Part shown: piece after piece, positions 43,406-55,139 of the stretch
How the letters are laid out: the number at the start of each line of letters is the position of its first letter
Numbering within the stretch: position 1 is the stretch's first letter
Assembly: GCF_012273515.2 (NCBI RefSeq)
Contig: NZ_CP050975.2
Location: 2,418,001-2,482,000 of the forward strand
From: Streptomyces sp. RPA4-2
Lineage (GTDB): Bacteria > Actinomycetota > Actinomycetes > Streptomycetales > Streptomycetaceae
DNA: 64,000 bases
Direction: 5' to 3'
The notes under the pieces: generated by a model
What the model was told of the DNA's origin: nothing
Database searches by the model: none
Seen by the model: only the letters and a program-made list of their open reading frames with translations
Translations under genes and position numbers: made by a program

Positions 43406-44172
43406 CCACCGCCGGCACCTACACCCCGAGCCCGGGGGCGGCCCCCCTGCCCCGCATGATCGGCGCGCAGGCCGCGCTCGAGACGAGGATGCTGCTGCGC
43501 AACGGCGAGCAGCTCCTCCTCACGGTCGTCATCCCGGCGCTCCTGCTGGTCCTGTTCGGCTCGGTGGACATCGTCGACACGGGCAAGGGCGCGGCGGTCG
43601 ACTTCCTCACCCCCGGCGTCCTGGCACTCGCGGTGATGTCGACGGCCTTCACCGGCCAGGCCATCGCCACCGGCTTCGAGCGGCGCTACGGCGTGCTGAA
43701 GCGGCTCGCCGCCTCCCCGCTCCCCCGCTGGGGTCTGATGACCGCGAAGACGGTGTCCGTGCTGGTCACGGAGGTCCTCCAGGTCATCCTGCTGACGGTG
43801 ATCGCCTTCGCGCTGGGCTGGTCGCCGCACGGCAACCCGGCGGCCGTCCTGCTCCTGCTGATCCTCGGCACGGCCGCCTTCTCGGGCCTGGGCCTGCTGA
43901 TGGCCGGCACGCTGAAGGCGGAGGCGACCCTGGCCGCCGCGAACCTGGTCTTCCTGCTGCTGCTGGTGGGCGGCGGGGTCATCGTCCCGCTGGACAAGTT
44001 CCCCCCGGGTGTCCAGGACGTGCTGGCTCTGCTGCCGATCTCGGCGCTCTCGGACGGCCTGCGGGACGTGCTCCAGCACGGTGCGGGCATGCCGTGGGGC
44101 GACCTGGGGATCCTGGCGGTCTGGGCGGTCGTCGCGCTGGCGGCGGCGGCCCGCTTCTTCCGCTGGGAGTGA
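43402..44172 (+). CDS. ABC-2 type transporter permease
   Basis: The 256-residue protein has about six transmembrane helices in the ABC2_membrane pattern: NGEQLLLTVVIPALLLVLFGS, FLTPGVLALAVMSTAFTGQAIATGFERRYGVLKRLAASPL, and a final VPLDKFPPGVQDVLALLPISALSDGLRDVL. It starts with GTG within the stop of the ATPase gene. The pair is placed upstream of ctaA, an arrangement recalled from other actinobacteria near heme/cytochrome genes, but a link to heme is not proven. Confidence 0.9.
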   Translation: MTTAGTYTPSPGAAPLPRMIGAQAALETRMLLRNGEQLLLTVVIPALLLVLFGSVDIVDTGKGAAVDFLTPGVLALAVMSTAFTGQAIATGFERRYGVLKRLAASPLPRWGLMTAKTVSVLVTEVLQVILLTVIAFALGWSPHGNPAAVLLLLILGTAAFSGLGLLMAGTLKAEATLAAANLVFLLLLVGGGVIVPLDKFPPGVQDVLALLPISALSDGLRDVLQHGAGMPWGDLGILAVWAVVALAAAARFFRWE

Positions 44173-44292
44173 CGGCCGGGCCGGCCGGGCGCCGGGCCGC
44201 GCGGGAGGTCCCGCGTGGCCCGCGACGAGGCCGGTGAGCTGCGACGCGCGGGACTGCCCGGGGCCCTCGTGAAGGCGTGCACAAGCAGCCGC

Positions 44293-44309
44293 CTACGATG
44301 GGGCGCGTG
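44293..44309 (+). promoter_or_regulatory. Possible leaderless promoter of ctaA
   Basis: TACGAT lies nine bases before the GTG start at 44307 and no ribosome site is present, as expected for a leaderless transcript starting at the GTG. The -35 region is not clear. Confidence 0.45.
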
Positions 44310-45305
44310 CCAAACGTGACCCGAGCCGACGCCGTAGCCCTCGCGCGCAACCCGCTCGCCCTCATCGCCGAACGCTGGACCCCGACCGCACGGACGGTCC
44401 GCCGCGCGGCCCTCGCCGCGCTGGTCATGTCCGTGGTCATCGTGGTCACCGGCGGCGCGGTACGGCTGACCGGTTCGGGGCTCGGCTGCCCGACCTGGCC
44501 CAAGTGCACCGCCGACTCGCTCACCGCGACGAGCGAGATGGGCTTCCACGGGTTCATCGAGTTCACCAACCGCATGCTGACCTACGTCCTGTGCGCCGCG
44601 GTCGGCTGGGCGATCATCGCCGCGCGCTCCGAGAAGCCGTGGCGGCGCGACCTCACCCGGCTCGGCTGGGCGCAGTTCTGGATCGTCATGAGCAACGCGA
44701 TCCTCGGCGGCGTCGTCGTCCTGGTCGGCCTCAACCCGTACACGGTCGCCGCGCACTTCCTGCTCTCGACCGCGCTCATCACCGTCGCCGCCGTGATGTG
44801 GCAGCGCACCCGTGAGGGCTCCGCCGCGCCGCGCCCGCTGGTCGGCAAGGCGGTGCAGCAGCTCGTGTGGTGTCTGGTCGCCGCGGCCGTGGTGCTGATC
44901 GCCGTCGGCACGGTCGTCACCGGCGCGGGTCCGCACGCGGGCGACTCGAGCGAGGTCGACCGTATGCACGTCAGCTGGGAGAACGTCGCCAAGCTGCACG
45001 CCGTGCTGGCGTGGATCGTGGTCACGCTGACCTTCGCCCTGTGGTTCGTCCTCAAGGCGGTCGACGCCCCCAGGGGCCCGCTGGACCGCACCCGCGACCT
45101 GTTCCTGATCCTGCTCGGCCAGGGGGTCATCGGCTACGTCCAGTACTTCACGGACCTTCCCGAGGCTCTGGTCGGCCTGCACATGTTCGGCTCCTGCCTG
45201 GTGTGGATCGGCGTCCTGCGCGTCCTGCTGTCACTGCGCGAGCGGCCCGCCGTCGTGCCGGACCTGCCGGGGCCGGCCGCGGAATCGGCGCTCACGCGCG
45301 TGTGA
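44307..45305 (+). CDS. ctaA: Heme A synthase (COX15/CtaA)
   Basis: The 332-residue integral membrane oxidase has eight transmembrane helices in two pseudo-repeats. It oxidises the methyl group of heme O to give heme A for cytochrome aa3 oxidase. Landmarks: VVTGGAVRLTGSGLGCPTWPKC (helix 1 with the conserved glycine/cysteine turn), EFTNRMLTYVL with the heme-ligand region, NPYTVAAHFLLSTALI, and VVTGAGPHAG, AKLHAVLAWIV, ALVGLHMFGSCLVW giving the histidines. GTG 44307 is chosen. ctaB, making its substrate heme O, is 3 kb away on the other strand. Confidence 0.92.
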   Translation: MPNVTRADAVALARNPLALIAERWTPTARTVRRAALAALVMSVVIVVTGGAVRLTGSGLGCPTWPKCTADSLTATSEMGFHGFIEFTNRMLTYVLCAAVGWAIIAARSEKPWRRDLTRLGWAQFWIVMSNAILGGVVVLVGLNPYTVAAHFLLSTALITVAAVMWQRTREGSAAPRPLVGKAVQQLVWCLVAAAVVLIAVGTVVTGAGPHAGDSSEVDRMHVSWENVAKLHAVLAWIVVTLTFALWFVLKAVDAPRGPLDRTRDLFLILLGQGVIGYVQYFTDLPEALVGLHMFGSCLVWIGVLRVLLSLRERPAVVPDLPGPAAESALTRV

Positions 45306-45324
45306 GAGCCGTGGAACCGGCCGC

Positions 45325-46095
45325 TCACGCACGGGTGCGCGGTTCGTACGCGGCCACCAGGCCGTCGATCGCGGGGCCCAGGTAACTCCTGGTCAGCTCG
45401 GCCCTGCGCGCCGTCCACCCCCGGGCGGGCGGCGCGGGCACGGAGTCGTCGTACCGCCTGCGCCGTACGTCCTCGACGACCTCGGCGGGCGCCCCGAGTC
45501 CCGGCAGCAGTTCCAGTGCCTCCCTCTTGGACACCAGGCGCCCTTCCCGCAGGGTGACGGTCGCGCGGGCGAAGGTGATCGTCCCGAGGTCGACCCACAC
45601 GTCCTGCTTCCAGAGCCGGGCCTTGTCCACGGCGGGCCGCCAGAACTCCTTCTGGTCCCGCACGACGAAGGCGCGCAGCTCCTGGTCGGGCACCGGCGGC
45701 AGCAGACCCTCGGGCCGCTCTCCGTGCAGGACCCGTCCGAAGGCGTGCAGTTCGCGGCGGGTGACGGGAGTGACCGGGCGTCTCAGCAGCCGGTCGTGGG
45801 CCCAGGTGACGTACGACCGCTCGGCACCGGCCAGGGTGGCGGGCGTCGGATAGCCGCAGTGCAGCCGGCGCGCGAGGGGCTGGTCCTCGCGCAGGCGGTG
45901 GTGCAGCCGGACCAGCCGTCGCACGGTGGCGAGCGGGACCGGGTCCGGCAGGACCGCGATCAGGTCCAGGTCGCTGCGCCCCTCCTGGTAGTCGCCCCCG
46001 GCGAGCGATCCGTGCGCCCACAGCGCGAGGGGCGCGAAGGCGTCCAGGCCGGCGAGGAAGCGGTCGAGCAGACGTGCCGTGGCGTCGTCGGTCAT
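45325..46095 (-). CDS. Nucleotidyltransferase-domain protein (aminoglycoside adenylyltransferase-like)
   Basis: The 256-residue protein has the pol-beta nucleotidyltransferase core near residue 28: LWAHGSLAGGDYQEGRSDLDLIAVL, with GS and the D-x-D metal pair. The C-terminal helical part (WKQDVWVDLGTITFARATVTLREG) resembles AadA-like adenylyltransferases in size and layout. These enzymes move AMP to aminoglycosides, but many soil homologues are not resistance enzymes. No close partner. It ends 19 bases from ctaA, convergently. Confidence 0.75.
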   Translation of the reverse strand: MTDDATARLLDRFLAGLDAFAPLALWAHGSLAGGDYQEGRSDLDLIAVLPDPVPLATVRRLVRLHHRLREDQPLARRLHCGYPTPATLAGAERSYVTWAHDRLLRRPVTPVTRRELHAFGRVLHGERPEGLLPPVPDQELRAFVVRDQKEFWRPAVDKARLWKQDVWVDLGTITFARATVTLREGRLVSKREALELLPGLGAPAEVVEDVRRRRYDDSVPAPPARGWTARRAELTRSYLGPAIDGLVAAYEPRTRA

Positions 46096-46144
46096 CAGGA
46101 CAGTGTGGAGCCACCGGGCGGCGCGCCGGAAGCCTCCCCGCCGT

Positions 46145-47251
46145 TCACTGCACCCCGTACACCCGGCGCGCGTTCCCCGCGGCGATCAGTCCCGCCACCC
46201 GCTGCGCGTCCGCGGGCGACCAGGCACCCTCCGCGACCCAGGTGCCGAGCACCCGGGTGAGTGCCTCGCGGAAGAGACGTGCGCCGACCACATGCAGTTC
46301 GGGCAGGCCGTGTGCTCCGCTGGAGAAGAGGAGCTTGCCGAAGGGAGCCAGTTCCAGGATCTCGGCGAGGACGGCCGCGGCCCGCGCTCCGGTGCGCACC
46401 AGCGCGGCGCCCAGGTCGGCGTACACGTGCGGGAAGACCCCGGCGAGGTGTGCCGCGTGCCGGTGGTACGGGTAGCCGTGCAGCAGTACGAGGTCGGTGC
46501 CGAGCCCGGCCGTGGCGCGCGCGAAGTCGGTGAGCAGGACGGGGTCGGTGCGGTCGATCCGCAGGCCCGGTTCGCCGAGTCCCGCGTGGAGTTGGAGGGG
46601 CAGTCCCGAGGCGACCGCGATCCACAGCAGATGGCGCAGCAGGACGGGGTCGCTGAGCGCCCCGCCGACCCGGCGGTCCGCGAGCCACCTGCCCGCCGCG
46701 CCGCGTACCTCTCCGGGCCCGGGGGGTTCGGGAGCGAGCGCCAGGCCGTGCCGTCCGCCCGCCACGGAGGTGAAGGCGACGGCGTTCGCGGCGGCCCCGT
46801 GGACCGACTCGGCGAGATTGGCGAGGAAGGACTCGACGGTGCCGGAGGTGTCCGCGACCTGTTCCGCCAGCAGCTCCAGGCGGACGATCTCATGGGCGTC
46901 GGCGGCACCGGTGGAGGCCATCTCGCCCGGCCCGGTCAGGTCGCCGGGCAGCCCGGTGTCGACGAGAAAGGTGGTGACACCGCTGCCGCGCAGCAGTCTG
47001 CGGCCCGCTTCGAGGACGCCGAGTTCGCGCCGCCGGGCGAGATAGCGGGCGGGCGGGCAGTGCGGTTCCAGGCCGAGCAGGGGCGGACACCAGCGGCGTA
47101 CCGCGAAGCCGGTCTGGGTGTCGAAGAGGGTGGTGCCGGGGGCCGGGGGCCCCTCGGTTCTGGCGAGGTGGGCCTCGAAGGTGCCGAGGCCCAGCTCCGT
47201 CCTCAGCACTCCGTGACAGTACTGGTCCACCAGGGACGGCGTTTCGATCAT
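46145..47251 (-). CDS. Amidohydrolase-family protein
   Basis: The 368-residue TIM-barrel hydrolase is of Amidohydrolase_2 type. It starts ETPSLVDQYCHGVLR with HxxxH/H-C-H-type metal ligands reduced to one histidine, LPLQLHAGLGEPGLR (histidine after strand 5), LVLLHGYPYHRHAAHLAG, and the late aspartate-equivalent FSSGAHGLPE. The first HxH is incomplete, so its metal site may differ from classical members. Similar proteins act as decarboxylases or glutamine-synthetase-associated amidohydrolases. No operon partner. Confidence 0.7.
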   Translation of the reverse strand: MIETPSLVDQYCHGVLRTELGLGTFEAHLARTEGPPAPGTTLFDTQTGFAVRRWCPPLLGLEPHCPPARYLARRRELGVLEAGRRLLRGSGVTTFLVDTGLPGDLTGPGEMASTGAADAHEIVRLELLAEQVADTSGTVESFLANLAESVHGAAANAVAFTSVAGGRHGLALAPEPPGPGEVRGAAGRWLADRRVGGALSDPVLLRHLLWIAVASGLPLQLHAGLGEPGLRIDRTDPVLLTDFARATAGLGTDLVLLHGYPYHRHAAHLAGVFPHVYADLGAALVRTGARAAAVLAEILELAPFGKLLFSSGAHGLPELHVVGARLFREALTRVLGTWVAEGAWSPADAQRVAGLIAAGNARRVYGVQ

Positions 47252-47508
47252 CCGGACTCCCCCGCGCGACTGGACCGTTCTTTCTCAGGTCCTAACGGGT
47301 GAGCCGGGCGTCAGGTGTTGGTCGCCCGTGTTCCAGGCGCGTCGCTCGGCCGTTCGTGGGGTTCGGCGACCGACGGCGGCGCGGGCCGGTGACACAGGCC
47401 GGTGGGGCGTCCGTGCGGTGCCCGGGAGCCGGCCGGGGGCGCGGACCCCACGGGCCCGGCTGCGGCCGTTCGGGTGATGTCGCGCCCGCGGTGAGCCACC
47501 CGTACGGG

Positions 47509-47865
47509 TCAGTCGTTGCGCGGGCCGCCCAGCTGGATCCCCGCCATCCGCTTCCACTCGTACGGCCCCGTCCGCACCTTCGCGGCGAACTCCCCGTCGA
47601 ACTCCTCGTGAACAGTGATCCCGGCCTGCTTCACGGCTTCCTCGGCGATCGCGTAGCCGGGCGCGACCAGATCGCCCCAGTCGCCGTCCTCACCGACGAG
47701 CACGATGCGCGCGCCGCGCTCCCCGATGTACGCCACCTGGCCCTCGGCCCCGCCGTGCTCGTCGGCGAAGGCGCGGATCTGCCGGGCGAGCCTGGCCGCC
47801 TTGCGCTCGGCGCCGGTGTCCCGGGCGGTGCCGGTGGTCTCGTCAGTCTGCTCGGTGTCTGCCAT
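47509..47865 (-). CDS. Hypothetical protein (118 residues)
   Basis: A soluble acidic protein with an early Thr/Asp-rich tail (TEQTDETTGTARDTG), then ERKAARLARQIRAFADEHGG, an extended VAYIGERGARIVLVGEDGDWGDLVAPGY segment and a C-terminal EFAAKVRTGPYEWKRMAGIQLGG. It looks like a conserved small protein of Streptomyces with no known function. ATG at 47865; the stop is within the amidohydrolase upstream gap. Single gene between the amidohydrolase and ctaB. Confidence 0.7.
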   Translation of the reverse strand: MADTEQTDETTGTARDTGAERKAARLARQIRAFADEHGGAEGQVAYIGERGARIVLVGEDGDWGDLVAPGYAIAEEAVKQAGITVHEEFDGEFAAKVRTGPYEWKRMAGIQLGGPRND

Positions 47866-47899
47866 GGCCAGGATGCTACCGACGGGTAGATCGAACGGC

Positions 47900-47941
47900 G
47901 ACGGGCGGGGTGCGTGGCCTTGACCACGCACCCCGCCCGTC
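47900..47941 (-). terminator. Perfect 18-bp hairpin terminator after ctaB
   Basis: Arms 47900-47917 and 47924-47941 pair without mismatch over 18 bp with a six-base loop CCTTGA, 30 bases past the ctaB stop. Directly beside it is a fragment of the REP-like repeat seen at 1122-1212. Confidence 0.8.
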
Positions 47942-47970
47942 GACAGGCAGACAGGACTTCGCCGTACGCC

Positions 47971-48918
47971 CTAGTGGAGGAAGGGGTCCACCGCGACGGC
48001 CACGAAGAGGATCGACACATAGGTGATCGACCAGTGGAACAGTCGCATCTCCTTGAGCTTCCCGCCCGCCACCTCGGCCTTGGCGCGGTTCTGCAGGCCG
48101 TGCGCCTCCCACAGCCAGAACCCGCCGGCCGCCAGCGCGACCACCGTGTAGAACCAGCCCGTGTAGCCGAGCGGGGTCAGGAGCAGCGAGACGCCGACCA
48201 TCACCCAGCTGTAGATGACGATCTGGCGGGCGACCACCTTGTTGGACGCGACGACCGGCAGCATGGGCACGCCCACGCGCGCGTAGTCGTCCTTCACCTT
48301 CATGGACAGCGGCCAGTAGTGCGGCGGCGTCCAGAAGAACATGACGAGGAAGAGGATGACGGGCGCCCACGACAGGGAGTTCGTGACGGACGACCAGCCG
48401 ATGAGGACCGGGAGGCAGCCCGCGATGCCGCCCCAGACGATGTTCTGGGACGTACGGCGCTTGAGGAGCATCGTGTAGACGACGACGTAGAAGAGGAGCG
48501 CTCCGAGTGACAGCCACGCGGACAGCCAGTTGACGGCCAGACCGAACAGCAGCGTCGAGACGACCGCCAGCGCGATGCCGAAGGCCAGGCACTCACGGGG
48601 GCTGACCATGCCGGTGACCAGTGGACGCTGCGAGGTCCGCTCCATCAGAGCGTCGATGTCACGGTCGATGTACATGTTGAGCGCGTTGGCGCCGCCCGCC
48701 GACAGATAGCCGCCGAGACAGGTGAGCAGGACCAGTTTGAGGTCCGGTACACCCTGCTGGGCCAGGAACATCACCGGAACGGTGGTGATCAGGAGCAGTT
48801 CGATGATTCGTGGCTTCGTGAGTGCCACGAACGCCTTCACACGGGCCCCGAACGGCCGGTGGCTCGGGCTGCTGCTCGTCCCGAGCACCCCCGCTGGACG
48901 GGATTCGACGGCCGTCAC
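47971..48918 (-). CDS. ctaB: Protoheme IX farnesyltransferase (heme O synthase)
   Basis: The 315-residue UbiA-family prenyltransferase adds a farnesyl group to heme B, making heme O (EC 2.5.1.141). The first aspartate motif reads [26 protein letters not shown] and the second [15 protein letters not shown]; nine hydrophobic helices follow the pattern of CtaB/CyoE. GTG 48918 (VTAVESRP) has AGGGG six bases upstream; an ATG at 48939 is the alternative. It supplies ctaA at 44.3 kb. Divergent from tkt. Confidence 0.92.
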   Translation of the reverse strand: MTAVESRPAGVLGTSSSPSHRPFGARVKAFVALTKPRIIELLLITTVPVMFLAQQGVPDLKLVLLTCLGGYLSAGGANALNMYIDRDIDALMERTSQRPLVTGMVSPRECLAFGIALAVVSTLLFGLAVNWLSAWLSLGALLFYVVVYTMLLKRRTSQNIVWGGIAGCLPVLIGWSSVTNSLSWAPVILFLVMFFWTPPHYWPLSMKVKDDYARVGVPMLPVVASNKVVARQIVIYSWVMVGVSLLLTPLGYTGWFYTVVALAAGGFWLWEAHGLQNRAKAEVAGGKLKEMRLFHWSITYVSILFVAVAVDPFLH

Positions 48919-49303
48919 GCACACCCCTGACAGAGACATCCCAGCAAGCCCCCGGGTGTGAACTCCCCGTAAAGGCTCGCGCGTACCACGCCACTGTAGA
49001 CGTTGCCCAGACCCCGGCCTTCGCGGGGGTGGGGTCGTGTTGGGGGCGCCCGGACCAGCGCCTCGGCGGGGCCCGCACAACGGGCGTCGGGGGGCTCGAT
49101 TGAGCACTCTTACGAGCGGCTCCGTATTCAGTTGCCGAAGACGGAACGGACCAGTCGGGAGGCGGATTCCGCCGAGTCCCGGCAGTCTGGAATGACTCGA
49201 AAAAACGCAGGTACCTACGGGGGTAGGCTCGACAACGGCCGGTGGGCGCCCAGTGCACCGGCATTCGACATGCGTGACATGTGGAGAGGAGCCCTGACCC
49301 AGG
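48919..49303. promoter_or_regulatory. Divergent ctaB/tkt intergenic region
   Basis: This 385-bp gap has no supported gene. It should hold the promoters of ctaB (left) and the pentose phosphate operon (right). A possible -10 TAGGCT is at 49225-49230, following a CTACGGGGG stretch. No clear operator was recognised. Confidence 0.5.
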
Positions 49304-51391
<2,088 letters not shown>

Positions 51392-51425
51392 CGCTGACAA
51401 ACGACACGTAGGAGATGCATTTTCC

Positions 51426-52544
51426 ATGACAGACGCACTCAAGCGCCTCTCCGAGGAAGGCGTCGCGATCTGGCTGGACGACCTGTCGCGCAAGCGGATC
51501 ACGTCCGGCAACCTCGCCGAACTGATCGACCAGCAGCACGTCGTGGGCGTCACCACCAACCCGTCGATCTTCCAGAAGGCGATCAGCAGCGGCGACGGCT
51601 ACGAGCAGCAGCTCACCGAGCTCGCCGCCCGCAAGGTCACGGTCGAAGAGGCCATCCGCATGATCACGACGGCGGACGTCCGTGACGCCGCCGACATCCT
51701 GCGCCCGGTCTTCGAGGCGACGCAGGGCCAGGACGGCCGGGTCTCCATCGAGGTCGACCCGCGCCTGGCGCACAACACCACCGCGACCGTCGCCGAGGCC
51801 AAGCAGCTGGCCTGGCTGGTGGACCGTCCGAACACGCTCATCAAGATCCCGGCGACCAAGGCGGGCCTGCCCGCGATCACCGAGGTCATCGGCAAGGGCA
51901 TCAGCGTCAACGTCACGCTGATCTTCTCGCTGGAGCGTTACCGCGAGGTCATGGACGCCTACCTGGCGGGGCTGGAGAAGGCGAAGGCCGCGGGCCTGGA
52001 CCTCTCCAAGATCCACTCGGTGGCGTCCTTCTTCGTGTCCCGGGTCGACACCGAGATCGACAAGCGGCTCGACGCCCTGGGCACCTCCGAGGCCAAGGCC
52101 GCACGCGGCAAGGCCGCCCTGGCCAACGCCCGGCTCGCCTACCAGGCGTACGAGGAGGTCTTCTCCTCGGAGCGCTGGGCCCCCCTCGACAAGGCGCAGG
52201 CGAACAAGCAGCGCCCGCTGTGGGCGTCGACGGGTGTGAAGGACCCGGCGTACAAGGACACCCTGTACGTCGACGACCTGGTGGCGCCGAACACGGTGAA
52301 CACCATGCCGGAGGCCACCCTGCAGGCCACCGAGGACCACGGCGGCATCACCGGCAACACGATCGCCGGTACGTACGAGCAGTCCCGCGCCGAACTCGAC
52401 GCGGTCGAGAAGCTCGGGATCTCGTACGACGACGTGGTCCAGCTCCTCGAGGACGAGGGCGTCGAGAAGTTCGCGGCGTCCTGGAACGACCTGCTCAAGT
52501 CCACAGAGGCGGAGCTCCAGCGCCTCGCCCCTTCGGAGGGCTGA
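51426..52544 (+). CDS. tal: Transaldolase
   Basis: A 372-residue transaldolase (EC 2.2.1.2) moving the dihydroxyacetone unit from sedoheptulose-7-phosphate. It is the longer actinobacterial form. Seen are [15 protein letters not shown] at the first strand, [26 protein letters not shown] with the Schiff-base lysine, [20 protein letters not shown], and [28 protein letters not shown]-type ribosome site precedes the ATG. The next start (zwf) is four bases after the stop. Confidence 0.95.
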   Translation: MTDALKRLSEEGVAIWLDDLSRKRITSGNLAELIDQQHVVGVTTNPSIFQKAISSGDGYEQQLTELAARKVTVEEAIRMITTADVRDAADILRPVFEATQGQDGRVSIEVDPRLAHNTTATVAEAKQLAWLVDRPNTLIKIPATKAGLPAITEVIGKGISVNVTLIFSLERYREVMDAYLAGLEKAKAAGLDLSKIHSVASFFVSRVDTEIDKRLDALGTSEAKAARGKAALANARLAYQAYEEVFSSERWAPLDKAQANKQRPLWASTGVKDPAYKDTLYVDDLVAPNTVNTMPEATLQATEDHGGITGNTIAGTYEQSRAELDAVEKLGISYDDVVQLLEDEGVEKFAASWNDLLKSTEAELQRLAPSEG

Positions 52545-52548
52545 AACC

Positions 52549-54072
52549 TTGTCAAGCAGCAACCCGCTGCGTGACCCCGCAGACCGACGGCTCCCGCGTA
52601 TCGCGGGGCCGTCGGGCCTGGTCATCTTCGGCGTCACGGGCGATTTGTCACGTAAAAAGCTGATGCCCGCCGTGTACGACCTCGCCAATCGCGGACTGCT
52701 GCCGCCGGGCTTCTCGCTCGTCGGTTTCGCCCGCCGCGAGTGGAAGAACGAGGACTTCGCCCAGGAAGTCCACGACGCGGTCAAGGAACACGCCCGTACG
52801 GAGTTCCGCGAGGAGGTCTGGCAGCAGCTCATCCAGGGGATGCGCTTCGTCCAGGGCACCTTCGACGACGACGACGCGTTCGAGCGGCTGCGCGCCACCA
52901 TCGAGGAGCTCGACAAGGCACAGGGGACGGGCGGCAACTTCGCCTTCTACCTCTCCGTGCCGCCGTCCGCCTTCCCGGTGGTCATCAAGCAGCTGAAGAA
53001 GCACCACCTGGCCGACCAGTCGAACGGCTCCTGGCGGCGCGCGGTCATCGAGAAGCCCTTCGGTCACGACCTGAAGTCGGCCGAGGACCTCAACGCGATC
53101 GTGCACGAGGTCTTCGCCTCGGACCAGGTCTTCCGTATCGACCACTACCTCGGCAAGGAGACCGTCCAGAACATCCTGGCGCTCCGCTTCGCCAACACGA
53201 TGTTCGAGCCGATCTGGAACCGGTCCTTCGTCGACCATGTGCAGATCACCATGGCCGAGGACATCGGCATCGGCGGCCGGGCGGGCTACTACGACGGCAT
53301 CGGCGCGGCCCGTGACGTCATCCAGAACCACCTGCTCCAGCTGATGGCCCTGACGGCCATGGAGGAGCCCTCGTCGTTCGACGCGGACGCGCTCGCCGCC
53401 GAGAAGACCAAGGTGCTCGGCGCGGTGCGGATCCCGAAGGACCTGGGGCGCGACACCGTCCGCGGGCAGTACGCGGCCGGCTGGCAGGGCGGCGAGAAGG
53501 CCGTCGGTTATCTCCAGGAAGACGGCATCGACCCCAAGTCGAAGACCGACACCTTCGCCGCGATCAAGGTGGAGGTGGACAACCGCCGCTGGGCGGGCGT
53601 CCCGTTCTACCTGAGGACCGGCAAGCGTCTGGGCCGGCGGGTCACCGAGATCGCGGTCGTCTTCCAGCGCGCCCCGCACTCCCCCTTCGACCACACGGCG
53701 ACGGAGGAGCTGGGCCAGAACGCGATCGTCTTCCGCGTCCAGCCCGACGAGGGCGTCACGGTCCGCTTCGGCTCCAAGGTGCCCGGCACCTCCATGGAGA
53801 TCCGGGACGTCTCGATGGACTTCGCCTACGGCGAGTCGTTCACCGAGTCCAGCCCGGAGGCGTACGAGCGACTGATCCTCGACGTGCTGCTCGGCGACTC
53901 GAACCTCTTCCCGCGCACCGAGGAGGTCGAGCTGTCCTGGAAGATCCTCGACCCGATCGAGCAGTACTGGGACAAGCACGGCAAGCCCGCGCAGTACCCC
54001 TCGGGCACCTGGGGCCCCGTCGAGGCCGACGAAATGCTCGAACGAGACGGACGGAGCTGGCGTCGCCCATGA
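52549..54072 (+). CDS. zwf: Glucose-6-phosphate 1-dehydrogenase
   Basis: The 507-residue enzyme performs the first oxidative pentose phosphate step and makes NADPH (EC 1.1.1.49). Seen are the NADP loop VIFGVTGDLSRKKLMPA, EKPFGHD, the active site RIDHYLGKETVQNIL, and SFVDHVQITMAEDIG. A TTG start at 52549 is backed by GGAGGG eight bases upstream. Its stop overlaps opcA (ATGA), whose product is required for full activity in actinobacteria. Confidence 0.95.
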   Translation: MSSSNPLRDPADRRLPRIAGPSGLVIFGVTGDLSRKKLMPAVYDLANRGLLPPGFSLVGFARREWKNEDFAQEVHDAVKEHARTEFREEVWQQLIQGMRFVQGTFDDDDAFERLRATIEELDKAQGTGGNFAFYLSVPPSAFPVVIKQLKKHHLADQSNGSWRRAVIEKPFGHDLKSAEDLNAIVHEVFASDQVFRIDHYLGKETVQNILALRFANTMFEPIWNRSFVDHVQITMAEDIGIGGRAGYYDGIGAARDVIQNHLLQLMALTAMEEPSSFDADALAAEKTKVLGAVRIPKDLGRDTVRGQYAAGWQGGEKAVGYLQEDGIDPKSKTDTFAAIKVEVDNRRWAGVPFYLRTGKRLGRRVTEIAVVFQRAPHSPFDHTATEELGQNAIVFRVQPDEGVTVRFGSKVPGTSMEIRDVSMDFAYGESFTESSPEAYERLILDVLLGDSNLFPRTEEVELSWKILDPIEQYWDKHGKPAQYPSGTWGPVEADEMLERDGRSWRRP

Positions 54073-55139
54073 AGATAGACCTCACCGACTCCACTGCCAG
54101 CAAGATCAACAAGGCGCTCGTGCAGGGCCGCCGGGCCATCGGCACCCCCGCGGTGGGCATGGTCCTGACCCTCGTCATCGTCACCGACGAGGAGAACGCC
54201 TACGACGCCCTGAAGGCCGCCAACGAGGCCTCGCGCGAGCACCCCTCGCGCACCCTCGTGGTCATCAGGCGTGTCTCGCGCTCGCCCCGCGACCGCACGA
54301 AGTCGCGACTCGACGCCGAGGTGCGGCTCGGCGCGGAGGCGGGCACCGGCGAGACCGTCGTGCTGCGGCTGTACGGCGAGGTGGTCGACCACGCCGACTC
54401 GGTCGTCCTGCCGCTCCTGCTGCCGGACGCGCCGGTCGTCGTCTGGTGGCCGGTGAACTCGCCGCTCGACCCGGCGAAGGACCCGCTGGGCGCGCTGGCC
54501 CAACGCCGGGTCACGGACACCTACGCGGCCGAGGCGCCGGTACGGGAGCTCAACGCCCGCGCCGACGCCTACGCCCCCGGGGACACCGACCTCTCCTGGA
54601 CCCGCATCACACCGTGGCGTTCGATGCTGGCCGCGGCCCTGGACCAGGTCGTCTGCGACGTGAGCGCGGTCGAGGTGGAGGGCGAGGAGTTCAACCCGAG
54701 CTGCGAGCTGCTCGCCATGTGGCTCGCGGACCGGCTGAAGGTCCCGGTCAGGCGTTCGCAGTCGTCCGGCCCCGGCCTCACGGCCGTCCGGATGCAGACC
54801 AGCTGCGGCCCGATCGTCCTGGACCGTGCCGACGGCTCCCTCGCCACGCTGTCCATCGACGGCCAGCCCGACCGCGCCGTGGCGCTCAAGCGCCGCGACA
54901 CGTCCGAGCTGATCGCGGAGGAGCTGCGCCGGCTCGACCCGGACGACACGTACGCCTCGGCGCTGCGGTACGGGGTGGAGCGGCTGAGCACCTCGTCGGA
55001 CGAGTCCTCGGACCGGACCCCGGCTCCGGCCAGGACGGCGGCCAAGGCCGCCGACAAGGCACCGGCCAAGGCCCCCGCCAAGAAGGCCGCCGCCAAGACC
55101 GGCGCCTCGGCCCCGGCCAAGAAGGCGGCCTCCAAGTGA
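54069..55139 (+). CDS. opcA: Glucose-6-phosphate dehydrogenase assembly protein OpcA
   Basis: The 356-residue protein is fixed next to zwf in actinobacteria and cyanobacteria and stimulates or helps assemble the dehydrogenase. Core features: MVLTLVIVTDEENAYDALKAANEASREHPSR, VVLPLLLPDAPVVVWWPVNSPLDP and DLSWTRITPWRSMLAAALD. The last 40 residues are a Lys/Ala/Pro-rich tail (AAKAADKAPAKAPAKKAA), low complexity and probably disordered. Overlaps both zwf and pgl. Confidence 0.94.
   Translation: MKIDLTDSTASKINKALVQGRRAIGTPAVGMVLTLVIVTDEENAYDALKAANEASREHPSRTLVVIRRVSRSPRDRTKSRLDAEVRLGAEAGTGETVVLRLYGEVVDHADSVVLPLLLPDAPVVVWWPVNSPLDPAKDPLGALAQRRVTDTYAAEAPVRELNARADAYAPGDTDLSWTRITPWRSMLAAALDQVVCDVSAVEVEGEEFNPSCELLAMWLADRLKVPVRRSQSSGPGLTAVRMQTSCGPIVLDRADGSLATLSIDGQPDRAVALKRRDTSELIAEELRRLDPDDTYASALRYGVERLSTSSDESSDRTPAPARTAAKAADKAPAKAPAKKAAAKTGASAPAKKAASK

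Noticed and set aside
47285..47508. Possible small gene between the amidohydrolase and the 118-residue protein
   Set aside because: Open frames are arginine/proline-rich, without ribosome sites or pairing with neighbours.
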